A DNA stretch of 64,000 nucleotides from Flavobacterium sp. Root420 (GCF_001427905.1 NZ_LMEF01000029.1:248001-312000), one strand, 5' to 3'. Positions 16,624 to 26,213 are shown, numbered from the stretch's first letter. The notes: a model not told the origin generated them from the letters alone. Made by a program: numbers and translations.

Positions 16624-17221
16624 TTACTTTTTTGGTTTTTATTTTTGGTCTAAACTTTTTTAGTTTTTGTTGACAGTCAAAGAAAACACTTTTCAAGTAA
16701 ACTTTTGCAAGATTTTTTGTAATTTCAATTTTAATAAGGAGCTATTTCCTGCTGTCCTCTGTATCTTTTGTGTCCACCGCGACGGACACAAAAGGATGCC
16801 GTTCCCTCAGGGCTAGGGGAGTTGGTTTTATAAGAAGGTTTTGATTTTTCAAGAAATAGTTTTTATAAAAAAGGTTGCCATTCTTTGCGTTCACGAGCGG
16901 GACGTCGCGCTAGCAGGGAAAAAATATTTATTAAAAATTATTCTCTTTTTACTTCATAAGTTGTATTCTCGTTTTCCTGGAATGTCTTTACTATTTTCGC
17001 ACTCACTACTTTATATAATTATTCTTAGTCTCATCCTATAAAATAGTAAACTAAATGGATGCCAATCTTATATAATTTCAATTTAATTTTTAATAAAAAT
17101 CTGGAATTCAATTAATTAACTTTTATTAAAGAAAGGTTTAACAGGATCTGTTTTCGCTGGCTGTCTGAAATAACTAATTTTAACTAAATCAAAATTAATA
17201 ACGTTTTAAATATTTAAAATT
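16624..17221. other. Intergenic region with repeat copy C, no gene seen
   Basis: The region separates the lipoprotein gene from the DJ-1/PfpI gene. It contains REP-like copy C (16736-16838). A 66-codon frame at 16841-17041 has no family resemblance and overlaps repeat-derived DNA, so I do not call it. Confidence 0.5.
16736..16838 (+). repeat. Dispersed REP-like repeat, copy C
   Basis: Best-preserved copy. The central hairpin CTTTTGTGTCC / GGACACAAAAG (16765-16794) is an 11-bp perfect stem. It is flanked by GCTATTTCCTGCTGTCC on the left and GGATGCCGTTCCCTCAGGG and GGTTTTATAAGAAGG on the right. Confidence 0.7.
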
Positions 17222-17770
17222 ATGAAAAAGAATATAGCCATATTAGCCACAAACGGTTTTGAAGAGTCAGAATTATCATCGCCTAAAGCCTATCTGGAAG
17301 AGCAGGGGTGGAATGCAGATATCGTCAGTCTGAAATCAGGAACTATTAAAGCCTGGAAAGACGGTAATTGGAGCAAGGAATATAATGTTGATGTAGTATT
17401 AGATCAGGCAAATGAAGCAGATTATGATGCTCTGGTTATTCCGGGAGGAGTTATAAACCCTGATTTATTGAGAAGAGAAGAGGCTGCAGTAAATTTTGTA
17501 CGTTCGTTTTTTAATAGTAAAAAACCAGTAGCGGCTATTTGTCATGGCCCTCAAATTCTGATAGATGCTGATGTTTTAGAAGGTCGAAAAGTAACTTCGT
17601 TTTTTTCTATTAAAAACGATTTGAAAAATGCCGGAGCACAATGGGAAGACTCAGAAGTAGTCGTAGACAATGGGTTGGTGACCAGCCGAAACCCGAATGA
17701 TTTGCCCGCTTTTAATAAAAAAATGGTGGAAGAAATTAAAGAAGGAAAACACGAGCGTCAGACAGTGTAA
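17222..17770 (+). CDS. DJ-1/PfpI-family protein (class I glutamine amidotransferase-like)
   Basis: A 182-residue protein with the PfpI fold: KKNIAILATNGFEESELSSP, an acidic Glu at about residue 15, and the nucleophile elbow PVAAICHGPQIL with Cys at about residue 106 followed by His. This group includes general stress protein 18 / YraA types acting as deglycases, chaperones or peptidases. It is monocistronic with a strong terminator. Confidence 0.9.
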   Translation: MKKNIAILATNGFEESELSSPKAYLEEQGWNADIVSLKSGTIKAWKDGNWSKEYNVDVVLDQANEADYDALVIPGGVINPDLLRREEAAVNFVRSFFNSKKPVAAICHGPQILIDADVLEGRKVTSFFSIKNDLKNAGAQWEDSEVVVDNGLVTSRNPNDLPAFNKKMVEEIKEGKHERQTV

Positions 17771-17788
17771 AAAGATGTTTTTATGTTG

Positions 17789-17826
17789 CAAAAAATGCAA
17801 GATCAATTTTGGTCTTGCATTTTTTG
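17789..17826 (+). terminator. Intrinsic terminator after the DJ-1/PfpI gene
   Basis: CAAAAAATGCAAGATC (17789-17804) pairs with GGTCTTGCATTTTTTG (17811-17826), a 16-bp stem with one wobble and a 6-nt loop, ending in T6. Confidence 0.8.
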
Positions 17827-17979
17827 TAATTGCCAGTTTATTACTCATAATTACACAGTTATCGGTGTTTTCTACTATCCAATTCATATGGTTGAGATTT
17901 AATTACTTTGAGGGCGCGAAGTAAGAGGCGTTCGTGCAGCTTTTGGAAAGGACACTTCTTACAGCGGGCAGAATATGTT

Positions 17980-18438
17980 TTACTTGTATTTTTCTAATTC
18001 AATTGCTTCGTCAAAGTGTCTTTTAAATTTTTCTGAGAGGTTTAAATTTTTAAATTTTATGATGGTGTAAGAACTATCAAAAGCAATTATTTCAATCAAA
18101 GAGTTTGGTAATTGTAAATTTCCATCTTTCCAAATATCATCATTTCCTTCAACATATGGTAAATTATTTTTATCAAGTTCCATAGCTTCACTTTTAGGAA
18201 TTGCAGATATTACTCCCCAAATAATTTGAACCCTGGCTTTCGCTAATTTTTCAAATTCCTTTTCATCAAGAATGTAATAATCTTCTCCAAATTCAATAGG
18301 GATTTCTTCGTGGGCAATAAAATCCAAATCTGATAAAACCCAATTGAAATTTTTTAAGTCCTCAAAAATGGGGTGAAGTAATTCGGTTAGATTTGTATGA
18401 AATTCTAATTTATCGGTTTTTCTTAATATCCAATTCAT
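17980..18438 (-). CDS. Hypothetical acidic protein
   Basis: A 152-residue soluble protein, unrecognised. It starts MNWILRKTDKLEFHTNLTEL and is rich in Asp/Glu, with a middle segment LAKARVQIIWGVISAIPKSE and a C-terminal helix LSEKFKRHFDEAIELEKYK. Size, acidity and the neighbouring small acidic gene would be compatible with immunity-type proteins, but there is no toxin gene nearby, so this is only a suggestion. Confidence 0.6.
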   Translation of the reverse strand: MNWILRKTDKLEFHTNLTELLHPIFEDLKNFNWVLSDLDFIAHEEIPIEFGEDYYILDEKEFEKLAKARVQIIWGVISAIPKSEAMELDKNNLPYVEGNDDIWKDGNLQLPNSLIEIIAFDSSYTIIKFKNLNLSEKFKRHFDEAIELEKYK

Positions 18439-18500
18439 CTACGTATAAAATTGTTGTCTTTGTATTCAATAACGAGACCTTTGTGCTTGTGAGGAAACTA

Positions 18501-18914
18501 TCAATTAAAGTATTCAATCAAAACTTCATCTTCCTCTACAATATGATCTGTGATATGAAATACTTCCTGAATCCAAGGATGATCTAATGCCTCTTTTCTA
18601 TCTAAAATATTTCCAAGTAAATCTTGTTTCCAGGGTGAATCTTCTTTGTCCATTAAACCAACCTGAAAATTACCTTCATTAGTCCAAATTCTAAATGGAA
18701 ATGCAAATCTATTTTTGGGTTCATCATCCGTTCCCCAATCGCCAATACTAATTATTCCGGTAACAAGTCTGTCTTCATGCCCTCTTGTGAATTTCAAATA
18801 ATAAATAGCAAATGCGTCTTCGTCTTTATAAACAAATCTTGTGAGTTTGACAATTTCATTGTTGCAACAATTACAGATTTCTTTGTTGGGTTCTTCGAAT
18901 TCTATTCTGATCAT
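18501..18914 (-). CDS. Hypothetical protein with CxCC motif
   Basis: A 137-residue soluble acidic protein (MIRIEFEEPNKEICNCCNNE). The N-terminal CNCC could bind a metal. The middle KDEDAFAIYYLKFTRGHEDR and ISIGDWGTDDEP segments resemble a widespread uncharacterised bacterial family that I cannot name. It lies 62 bp upstream of the 152-residue hypothetical gene on the same strand. Confidence 0.65.
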   Translation of the reverse strand: MIRIEFEEPNKEICNCCNNEIVKLTRFVYKDEDAFAIYYLKFTRGHEDRLVTGIISIGDWGTDDEPKNRFAFPFRIWTNEGNFQVGLMDKEDSPWKQDLLGNILDRKEALDHPWIQEVFHITDHIVEEDEVLIEYFN

Positions 18915-18938
18915 TTTGGTTTAATTTTAAACTCCATT

Positions 18939-19613
18939 TTAAATTCGGAATTTATAATGATATTCTTTTTCTAGTGTTTTTTGCTCAGCTTCAGTTAATC
19001 TCATAAAAGAAACACATTGGCCATATCCATATTTACTTTCTCCAAGGCATTCTACAATCCTAATATTTTTTGTTTTAATCTGATTTATACAAATATCGAA
19101 TATTTTACCATCTAACCAATCATCAGAAAACTCAGGTTCAAATTTTACGATTTCATTATTGGATTTAAATTGAACTTTAATTGATCCAAATTCGCTTTGC
19201 CATTTTTCTTCAATATTTTCAGGATTAAATGTGCCTTTTGATAGTAAAGAAAATGTATTAATTACATCTCTATAAACTTTATTTTATGCACAAACATCAG
19301 ATTCTAAATCCATGTAAATCATTTTGTGTTTATCAAGACATGCCAAATCAAATTCGTCTATGTTCATGCCCGGATCGTATGGCTTTTTAAACATTTTTGA
19401 ATATTCTTTTATTCTGTTTGAATGGAGCTTATTAAATACTTCCGTATCTGTTAGATTATGAAATTCCTCATAGAATCCACATTTTCTTAAAACAGCTATA
19501 TTTTCAATAACTTTTTCTTTTGAAATTTTCTTTTCAATATTCATTTTTGTGTCTATTCTATGATTATTGCACGAAATAAATATAAAGAAAATTAAAAGTG
19601 CGATTTTTTTCAT
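18939..19613 (-). pseudogene. Lipoprotein gene interrupted by an in-frame stop
   Basis: The ATG at 19613 opens a 109-codon frame (MKKIALLIFFIFISCNNH, type II signal peptide) that ends at a TAA at 19284-19286. In the same frame, directly after the stop, a further 114 codons of protein-like sequence continue (NKVYRDVINTFSLLSKGTFN, later DDWLDGKIFDICINQ and ESKYGYGQCVSFMRL) to a TAA at 18939. No start codon explains the second half. The whole therefore reads as one protein of about 224 residues with one nonsense codon, where a single base change (for example GAA to TAA) is enough. I do not recognise the family. Confidence 0.65.
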
Positions 19614-19799
19614 GCGATAAAAATATCATTAAAAATTATAAGTGTATTTTATTTAGATTAGTGCTAATACTCCTTGCTCGTGTGTCCCGCTCGAGAACAT
19701 AAGCTAATATCAATTAATTCAATATCAACTTGATGTAAATATTATATCAAAAATATCCATTTATAAATTTAAACAACCACGTACTTATACCTGATTCTT

Positions 19800-19896
19800 C
19801 CTTATGAAAACTAGACCCATAGCCCCGATGGGAGGGAAAATCCTTTTGTGCCGGGGTTCGGCACAAAAGATTGGAAGGAACAGGGGGAAATAGCTT
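19800..19896 (-). repeat. Dispersed REP-like repeat, copy D
   Basis: Inverted relative to the other three copies. The central stem CTTTTGTGCCG / CGGCACAAAAG (19843-19869) is 11 bp, perfect, with a 5-nt loop. The flank read on the minus strand gives GCTATTTCCCCCTGTTCC and TTTTCATAAG as in copy C. Confidence 0.7.
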
Positions 19897-19944
19897 CTTA
19901 TTAAAATTTCAAAATAGAAATTCCAAATCCCAATTTTCACTAAA

Positions 19945-20031
19945 AACTACCAATGTTTGTCGAGCTACTTGCGGGGATTTGCTTGGCCAGTCGCTATCGC
20001 TCAAGTCTCGTGCGTCGAAATGACAAAAATG
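19945..20031 (-). repeat. TTTGTCAT-family repeat
   Basis: Read on the minus strand it starts TTTGTCATTTCGACGCACGA and ends with CAAGTAGCTCGACAAACATT. It shares these words with 13961-14023, 29520-29654 and 57954-58010. Confidence 0.5.
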
Positions 20032-20070
20032 GGAAAACTTTGCACGCTTAATTCGCAAGCCTGACAACAA

Positions 20071-20116
20071 AAACTTTGCGAACCTCCGTGCTATCTTAGC
20101 GAATCTCTGTGAAACT
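20071..20116 (-). repeat. TCACAGAG-family repeat
   Basis: Minus-strand copy: TTTCACAGAGATTCGCTAAG, then ATAGCACGGAGGTTCGCAAAG. Compare 10768-10816 and 13859-13909. Confidence 0.5.
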
Positions 20117-20147
20117 TCCAAAACTTCCAAAACCTCAAAACTCTCCC

Positions 20148-20188
20148 AAAAACAAAAAGAGGGCAGCACTTAATAAGCACCGCCCTCC
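20148..20188 (-). terminator. Intrinsic terminator of the RND efflux operon
   Basis: On the minus strand GAGGGCGGTGCTT and AAGTGCTGCCCTC form a 13-bp stem with a 3-nt loop, followed by TTTTTGTTTTT. Three positions pair as G-U only in the minus-strand RNA, which fixes the direction. It lies about 105 bp past the last efflux gene. Confidence 0.82.
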
Positions 20189-20293
20189 TAAACAAAAATT
20201 TAATTTACATTTTAAAACCAAATCTAATTTTAAAATGCCGCATTGAATTGCGTACAGTATTTGGTAATCACTAAACAGAAAGCAAAACGCAGG

Positions 20294-21379
20294 TTATTCG
20301 TTTATGATATCACCTTCCTTAGTTTCTTCGCTGGCAATTTTCACCAGTTTATCTTTGCGATTCAAATCGCCAAATATTTCAATTTTATCGTCGATTTCTC
20401 TTCCTCTTTTCACATTGATTCTTGTGGCTTTGTGATCGATAACTTTAATTACAAAAGTACCTTCAGCTACATTCACCAAAGCCGATTTTGGAATTACAAA
20501 GGTGCTGTCTTTCGCGTTAAGCGGTAACAGAACTTCGGCTACCATTCCTGGTAATAAATCTTTTTTGGTGTTTTGAACATCCATTTCTACACGCTCGGAA
20601 CGCAGTTTTAAATCTAGAGCGCCAGACATTCTGGTAATAGTTGCTTTAAAGGTTTCCGGCAATGATTTTACATTAAAACTCATTTCGTCGCCAGTGTGTA
20701 AATATCCGGTGTACAATTCGGGAACCGAAACTGCCAAACGCAATTTATCCTGCTGCTGAATGGTCAATAAAGGCAAATCGGAGCCTTTTCCTGCCGGCCC
20801 AACAAATGTCCCTAAATTCACGTTTCTTGCCGCTACAACACCATCAAAGGGAGCGCGGATTTCAAGATAACCTCTCATAATCGAAACTTCTTTGTGTCCT
20901 GCAACTGCTGCCTGATATTGCGCATAATCAGAATTTTTCTTTCCGCTGGCCATTTCTAAATCATTTTTAGAAATTGTCCCTTCCACTTTACTGGTTTCGT
21001 ACAAACGGTTGTAGGTACTCTTGCTGGTGGCGTAAATCGCTTCCATCGATTTCAATCTTGATTCGGCTGCAGCGAGTTGTGAACTGATTTCAGGCGCTTC
21101 TAAAACGATTAAAAGTTGCCCTTTTTTTACTTTTGTACCAATATCAACTTTAAGAACTTTTACAAAACTGCTTACCTTAGCATACAAATCGACTTGTTGA
21201 AAACCGGTTAATTCGGCTGGCAAACGCAATTCGGTGGTTAGTTTTTCTTTCTCTAACAGAAAGGTTTCTGTTTTAGGTTCCAATTCTGCTACAGGCGCTT
21301 CTTCTTTCTTAGAATTACAGCTGTTCAGGAAAAATAGTGCTGCAAAGAACAGCGCGCTAAATTGTATTTTATTTGTCAT
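20294..21379 (-). CDS. RND efflux periplasmic adaptor (membrane fusion) lipoprotein
   Basis: A 361-residue HlyD/AcrA-type adaptor. The N-terminus (FFAALFFLNSCNSKK) is a type II signal peptide. A barrel-sandwich half (VSSFVKVLKVDIGTKVKKGQ), a helical hairpin (residues 95-165) and the second half (EIRAPFDGVVAARNVNLGTF) follow, then the beta-barrel domain. It joins an inner-membrane RND pump to an outer-membrane TolC-like channel. It is the last gene of the operon and overlaps the pump gene by 11 bp. Confidence 0.93.
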   Translation of the reverse strand: MTNKIQFSALFFAALFFLNSCNSKKEEAPVAELEPKTETFLLEKEKLTTELRLPAELTGFQQVDLYAKVSSFVKVLKVDIGTKVKKGQLLIVLEAPEISSQLAAAESRLKSMEAIYATSKSTYNRLYETSKVEGTISKNDLEMASGKKNSDYAQYQAAVAGHKEVSIMRGYLEIRAPFDGVVAARNVNLGTFVGPAGKGSDLPLLTIQQQDKLRLAVSVPELYTGYLHTGDEMSFNVKSLPETFKATITRMSGALDLKLRSERVEMDVQNTKKDLLPGMVAEVLLPLNAKDSTFVIPKSALVNVAEGTFVIKVIDHKATRINVKRGREIDDKIEIFGDLNRKDKLVKIASEETKEGDIINE

Positions 21380-24300
21380 TTTTCGAGTTTAATGATGAGA
21401 TATAATGGATGCTTTCTTCGTCTTCAGGATCTAAAGAAACCGATTGTGTCGTTGTTTTTTCTTGTGCCCACGCAAAGATAAGCGGCAGGATTAGCAATAC
21501 GGCAAAGGTCGAGAATAATAATCCGCCAATAACTGCTCTACCTAAAGGCGAAACCTGATCGCCACCTTCACCATGACCAATTGCCATTGGCAGCATTCCG
21601 GCAATCATCGCCACCGAAGTCATGATAATGGGACGAAGACGCAGTGCTGCAGCTTCACGAGCCGACTCTAAGGCGTTTCCGTTTATTTTACGCAATTGCT
21701 CGGCATTGGTAACCAATAAAACGGCATTTGCGATCGAAACCCCAACCGACATGATGATTCCCATATACGATTGTAAGTTTAACGTTGAACCGGTAAGGGT
21801 CAGCATTAATAAGGCGCCTAACACTACTGCCGGAACAGTTGTTAAAATAACCAGCGAAACTTTGAAGGACTGGAAATTAGCGGCTAACATTAAGAAGATT
21901 ACAAAAATGGCAACCAATAATCCTACTTGTAAACTACTTAATGTTTCTTCCAATACTTTACTCAAACCAATTGGAGAAATGAACAAACCACGTGGCAGTT
22001 CTCCCAATGCGCTTATTGTTGCAGCTACATCTTTATTGGCCGTCCCTAAATCGGTCTGGTTGATGTTTGCTGTAACGGTAATGTATGGCATAGCCCCTAA
22101 ATTGTCATTTTCACCGCTTACAAAGCCGGGTGTAATTTTGGCAACGTCACTTAAAACAGGACGAAGCGAGTTTTTCAATACCGGAATTTCTCCAATATCG
22201 GTTTTGCTTTTCATTTGGTTTAACGGAACCTGAACCTGTACGTTGTACGACAATCCGGCTCTTTCGTCAATCCATGTATTTTTTTCCGTATATCTTGATG
22301 ATGAGGTCGAAGCCACAAGCGATCTTGAAATATCATTCATATCAACGCCCAATTCGGCAGCACGGGTTCTGTCAATATCAATATTCATCGCCGGATAATG
22401 AATCGGCTGACCAATTTGCACGTCTCTGAAATACGCTATCTTTTGTAGTTTCTCTACAATTTTGTTGGCGTAGAGCTCATTTCGTTTTTTGTCTTTTCCG
22501 GCAATACGAACTTCAATTGGAGTAGGAGAACCCTGGCTCAAAACTTTGTCCGTTAATTCGATTGGCTCAAATGATAATTTCACATCTGGCAATACTTTCT
22601 TGATTCGGGCTCTGAAATCGTCTTTAAAGTCATCCATATCCACGTGATATTCTTTCAGACTCACCTGAAATACCGCTTCGTGCGAACCTGCCATGAACAG
22701 ATAAATCGGGTTGATTGAGAACAGTGACGGGTGCTGTCCCACATAAACAGACGAAATTCCGATATGTTCTTTCCCTACCATTTTTTGCAATTCCTTTAGT
22801 ACAATCACCGCTTTTTCTTCGGTACGCTCTAAACGGGTTCCATCGGGTGCACGCATTCTCAGCTGAAACTGACTTGAGTTTACTTTCGGGAAAACATCTT
22901 TTCCGATAAACGTAATAAAGGTAAGAGCCAAAATTGTAGCGGAAATTAGATACACCAAAGCAGCTGTTTTTTTGAATGGAAACAATCGGTCTAAGGTTCG
23001 CATAAAACGGATTCGGAATCGCTCGAAAGCACCTATTTTCCCCTTTCCATCACTATCGGTTCTTTCAACGTAATCTTTTTTCTGAGTAATCAGTTGTTTT
23101 TCCGATTCAGGAGTTAATCCGCAGGCGTTGAATTCTGCTTCATCATCTGTAATATTTGGTTCGTGTTCGTGTTTGGCGTGTCCTTTCATCAGCCAGTTGG
23201 CCATTACAGGGACAAAAGTTTGTGAAAGCAAAAACGAAATTACCATTGAGAATCCAATGGCCAATGCCAACGGCAGGAACAAGGCTCCCGGAATTCCGAC
23301 CATCGTAAATGCCGGAGCAAATACGGCCAAAATACAAAGCAAAATCAATAATTTAGGCAACGCAATTTCCTGACAGGCATCCCAGATGGCAAGCGCCTTG
23401 GGTTTTCCCATATCGAGATGCTGGTGGATATTTTCGATCGTTACGGTACTTTCATCCACTAAAATTCCAATTGCCAAAGCCAGTCCGCTTAAAGACATTA
23501 AGTTGATGGTTTGCCCGAATAATTTCAGGAATAAAACCCCGGAAATAATAGAAATCGGGATGGTCAAAATTACGATCAAAGCCGCACGTCTGTCTCCAAG
23601 GAAAAGTAAAACCATGAGTCCTGTCAACACTGCCCCGATAATTCCCTCTGTAATTAAACTTTTAACCGAGTTGATTACATACACCGACTGGTCAAATTCG
23701 TAGGACAATTTTACGTCTTCCGGAAGTGTACTCTGAATTTTAGGCAATTCAGCTTTTAATTTCTGAACCACATCCCAGGTCGAAGCATCTCCGGCTTTTG
23801 CAATACTGATATAAACCGAACGTTTTCCGTTTACCAAAGCGTAACCCTGCGTAATATCAGCACCGTCTTTTACAGTGGCCACATCCCCTAATTTTAAGTT
23901 TTGAACGCTTCCTTTAAATAGTGGAATATTTTCAAAATCCTTAACTTCTTTAATGGTATTATTGGTTGGTGTAATATAGTTGGTATTGCCCATTCTCACG
24001 TTTCCCGATGGAGCCGTCTGGTTGTTGATACGGATCGCCTCCACAATCTGATCCGGTGTCATATTGTGCGAACGCAACAAATCCGGATCTACGTTAACCT
24101 CGATTGTTCTTGGGCTTCCGCCGAAAGGTGCCGGAGATAATAAACCGGGAATCGAAGTAAAGGAAGCACGAACATAAACGTTGGCTAAATCCTGCAATTC
24201 ATTGTTCGACCTGATTTTACTGCTCAAAACCAATTGCCCGATTGGCAATGATGAAGCATCAAAACGAATGATAAACGGGGGCTGTGTCCCCGGAGGAAAG

Positions 24301-24653
24301 GCCGCCTGGATTCTGTTGGAAAGCGAACTCAATTCGGCTGCAGCCTGCGCCATATTCGTGTTTTCATAATAGGTTAATTTCATAATCATTAACCCCTGAA
24401 TATTTTTGGTTTCAACCGATTTTACCCCGTTTGCAAAGGGTAAAATGTTGACGTAAGTTTTGGCAAAATAAGCCTCCATCTGGTCTGGCGTGTAACCTCC
24501 AAAAGGATGCGCGATATAAATTACCGGCAAATTCATTTTCGGAAGGATATCTACCTTAATGTCCTTGATGGCACCAATTCCGAAGAAAAATAAACCAGCC
24601 ACCATAACGAGTATGGAGATGGGTTTGCGGAGTGCAAAACGTATTAAATTCAT
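21369..24653 (-). CDS. RND efflux inner-membrane transporter (AcrB/HAE1-like)
   Basis: A 1094-residue proton-driven transporter with the usual two-fold repeat: N-terminal helix (IRFALRKPISILVMVAGLFF), two large periplasmic loops and 12 transmembrane helices. The proton-relay helix reads LALAIGILVDESTVTIENI, with Asp-Glu in place of the Asp-Asp of AcrB. The C-terminal half contains GIIMSVGVSIANAVLLVTNA and MIAGMLPMAIGHGEG. Length fits the family with a roughly 50-residue insertion after TM6 (about 490-545). It is the second gene of the operon; substrates are unknown. Confidence 0.95.
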   Translation of the reverse strand: MNLIRFALRKPISILVMVAGLFFFGIGAIKDIKVDILPKMNLPVIYIAHPFGGYTPDQMEAYFAKTYVNILPFANGVKSVETKNIQGLMIMKLTYYENTNMAQAAAELSSLSNRIQAAFPPGTQPPFIIRFDASSLPIGQLVLSSKIRSNNELQDLANVYVRASFTSIPGLLSPAPFGGSPRTIEVNVDPDLLRSHNMTPDQIVEAIRINNQTAPSGNVRMGNTNYITPTNNTIKEVKDFENIPLFKGSVQNLKLGDVATVKDGADITQGYALVNGKRSVYISIAKAGDASTWDVVQKLKAELPKIQSTLPEDVKLSYEFDQSVYVINSVKSLITEGIIGAVLTGLMVLLFLGDRRAALIVILTIPISIISGVLFLKLFGQTINLMSLSGLALAIGILVDESTVTIENIHQHLDMGKPKALAIWDACQEIALPKLLILLCILAVFAPAFTMVGIPGALFLPLALAIGFSMVISFLLSQTFVPVMANWLMKGHAKHEHEPNITDDEAEFNACGLTPESEKQLITQKKDYVERTDSDGKGKIGAFERFRIRFMRTLDRLFPFKKTAALVYLISATILALTFITFIGKDVFPKVNSSQFQLRMRAPDGTRLERTEEKAVIVLKELQKMVGKEHIGISSVYVGQHPSLFSINPIYLFMAGSHEAVFQVSLKEYHVDMDDFKDDFRARIKKVLPDVKLSFEPIELTDKVLSQGSPTPIEVRIAGKDKKRNELYANKIVEKLQKIAYFRDVQIGQPIHYPAMNIDIDRTRAAELGVDMNDISRSLVASTSSSRYTEKNTWIDERAGLSYNVQVQVPLNQMKSKTDIGEIPVLKNSLRPVLSDVAKITPGFVSGENDNLGAMPYITVTANINQTDLGTANKDVAATISALGELPRGLFISPIGLSKVLEETLSSLQVGLLVAIFVIFLMLAANFQSFKVSLVILTTVPAVVLGALLMLTLTGSTLNLQSYMGIIMSVGVSIANAVLLVTNAEQLRKINGNALESAREAAALRLRPIIMTSVAMIAGMLPMAIGHGEGGDQVSPLGRAVIGGLLFSTFAVLLILPLIFAWAQEKTTTQSVSLDPEDEESIHYISSLNSKNDK

Positions 24654-24665
24654 TAGGATCTATAA

Positions 24666-26051
24666 TTAAAATTCATTTATAAATAAGTCGAAATTGCCAC
24701 TCGCGGCTACTTTTAGCAAATAGGATTGCCACACATTGTTGTTGACGATATCACGGTCAATTTCGGCGCGGTTTAACGTAAAGAGGGTTTGGGTCAAATC
24801 GGTTAAATCGGTTAAGCCGTTTTTGTATAAAGTCGATTTTTGCAGGTAGGCTTTCTGGGCTGCGTTCACCTGAATTGGCGCTTCGGCAAAATTCTCAAGC
24901 GTAATTTTTATTTTATCTTCTGCAAAACTCATTTGCGATTTTAATTCTCTCTCCGCCTGATTGTATTCTTCTTTCAAAGCCTGGGAAACAAATTTTTGAG
25001 CGCTTACCTGTCTGCTCATTCTAAATGGCGTGGTTAGATTCCAGCTAATCCCGATTCCAACTAAATAGTTGGAACGATCCGGATTTACGCCATCCCAATA
25101 ATTTCTGGTAAAAGCGGTCTGATCCTGAACATAATTCGTATCAAAACCAGAAGCGCGGGTTTGCAGAACACCAAATGCGCTCATCGTTGGGTAATAAAAA
25201 CGCTTGTATAGTTTGGTTTGCTGATCGCTGTAATTGATTCTTGTTTTATAATATTGAAGCAACGGATGAAGGCTATCAGTTGTTTTTTCGGCTGTTAAAA
25301 TGGCTTTGGGAATCTGATTTACAAACAAAGTGTCTGTTTTGAAATCCTGGGGCGCAACACCCATTAAATCGACTAGTTTGTTGTTTTGTTCCTTAACGAA
25401 ATTACGAGCCAGGTTCAAAGCAATCTTAGCTTTTGAAACCTCGGCGGTAGCCAGTGTGGAATCGACTCCGGCCAATAATCCGTTTTTAACGCGGGCAACC
25501 GCTGTCTTTTTGAAAACTTCTGCGCGGCTTAAATTCTTTTGTTGGGAAATCAGTAATCTTTGGCTTGCCAATAAATTCAAATAAGCGGCAGAGATTTTAA
25601 TTTCCTGTTGAAACATTTCCTGTTGCAAATCTTTTTCTTTAGACTGAAGATCAACTTTAGCCAAATTGATTTTTTCTTTTGCTTTTCCGAAAGTGAAAAA
25701 GTCCCAGTTCATATTGACTAAATAAAGGGCCCCAAAAGCCGAATTCCAGTTTTGATTGGGTAAGGCAGGACCCGAGGAAGCAGCGGCCAGACCATTAAAT
25801 CCGTAAAGTGCACCATTTTGCCCGTTGATGGTTCCGTAATCTTGTTGGGCAGATAAGTTCAGATTCGGCAAGTAATCGCGTTTGGATTGTTTAAGAGTCT
25901 CGCGCGAGGCACTGGTGTAATTGCTTTTTGCCCGGATAGAACCGTAGTTTTCAAGACCTGTTTTTATGGCTTCTTTTAAAGACAAGGTTTGTGAATAACC
26001 AATTGAGGCAAAAATCAAGAAAAATAATAAGGTAATTTTTTTGAAATACAT
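24666..26051 (-). CDS. TolC-family outer-membrane efflux channel
   Basis: A 461-residue protein with a signal peptide (FLIFASIGYSQ, cleavage near residue 20) and two OEP repeats of long helices (LSLKEAIKTGLENYGSIRAK at the start, LKSQMSFAEDKIKITLENF in the second repeat). It is the promoter-proximal gene of the tripartite RND operon, 12 bp before the pump gene. It faces the LytS/LytTR genes across a 162-bp divergent promoter region. Confidence 0.93.
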   Translation of the reverse strand: MYFKKITLLFFLIFASIGYSQTLSLKEAIKTGLENYGSIRAKSNYTSASRETLKQSKRDYLPNLNLSAQQDYGTINGQNGALYGFNGLAAASSGPALPNQNWNSAFGALYLVNMNWDFFTFGKAKEKINLAKVDLQSKEKDLQQEMFQQEIKISAAYLNLLASQRLLISQQKNLSRAEVFKKTAVARVKNGLLAGVDSTLATAEVSKAKIALNLARNFVKEQNNKLVDLMGVAPQDFKTDTLFVNQIPKAILTAEKTTDSLHPLLQYYKTRINYSDQQTKLYKRFYYPTMSAFGVLQTRASGFDTNYVQDQTAFTRNYWDGVNPDRSNYLVGIGISWNLTTPFRMSRQVSAQKFVSQALKEEYNQAERELKSQMSFAEDKIKITLENFAEAPIQVNAAQKAYLQKSTLYKNGLTDLTDLTQTLFTLNRAEIDRDIVNNNVWQSYLLKVAASGNFDLFINEF

Positions 26052-26132
26052 AAACTCAAAGTGTGAAATGATCTCCCAAAATTATTTCTCTTAGACCGAT
26101 ATACCCTTTCTTAAATGATGTAATGCAATTAA

Positions 26133-26157
26133 AAATGACCAATTGAATTTGTCATTT
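26133..26157. promoter_or_regulatory. Near-palindrome between the efflux operon and the LytS/LytTR genes
   Basis: AAATGACCAATTG with AATTTGTCATTT forms a 25-bp dyad with three mismatched positions, centred in the divergent intergenic region. A minus-strand TAATTTTG box (26084-26077) lies on the efflux side. A regulator-binding role is inference. Confidence 0.45.
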
Positions 26158-26213
26158 ATTGCCAATAATAATTAAATATTTGTCTTTAATTTGTAAACTA
26201 TTTAAAAATTAAA

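Larger units (their letters stand above)
19614..20293. other. Repeat-rich intergenic region, no gene seen
   Basis: A 680-bp gap between the broken lipoprotein gene and the end of the efflux operon. It contains REP-like copy D, a TTTGTCAT-family copy, a TCACAGAG-family copy and the efflux terminator. No coding frame has protein-like character. Confidence 0.6.

Noticed and set aside
16841..17041. 66-codon plus-strand frame after repeat copy C
   Set aside because: Starts at the repeat edge, has low-complexity hydrophobic character and no supporting context.
21622..22233. 203-codon plus-strand open frame inside the RND pump gene
   Set aside because: It lies antisense to a clear 1094-residue transporter with all family motifs; its own translation shows no family resemblance, and such shadows are common opposite conserved genes.
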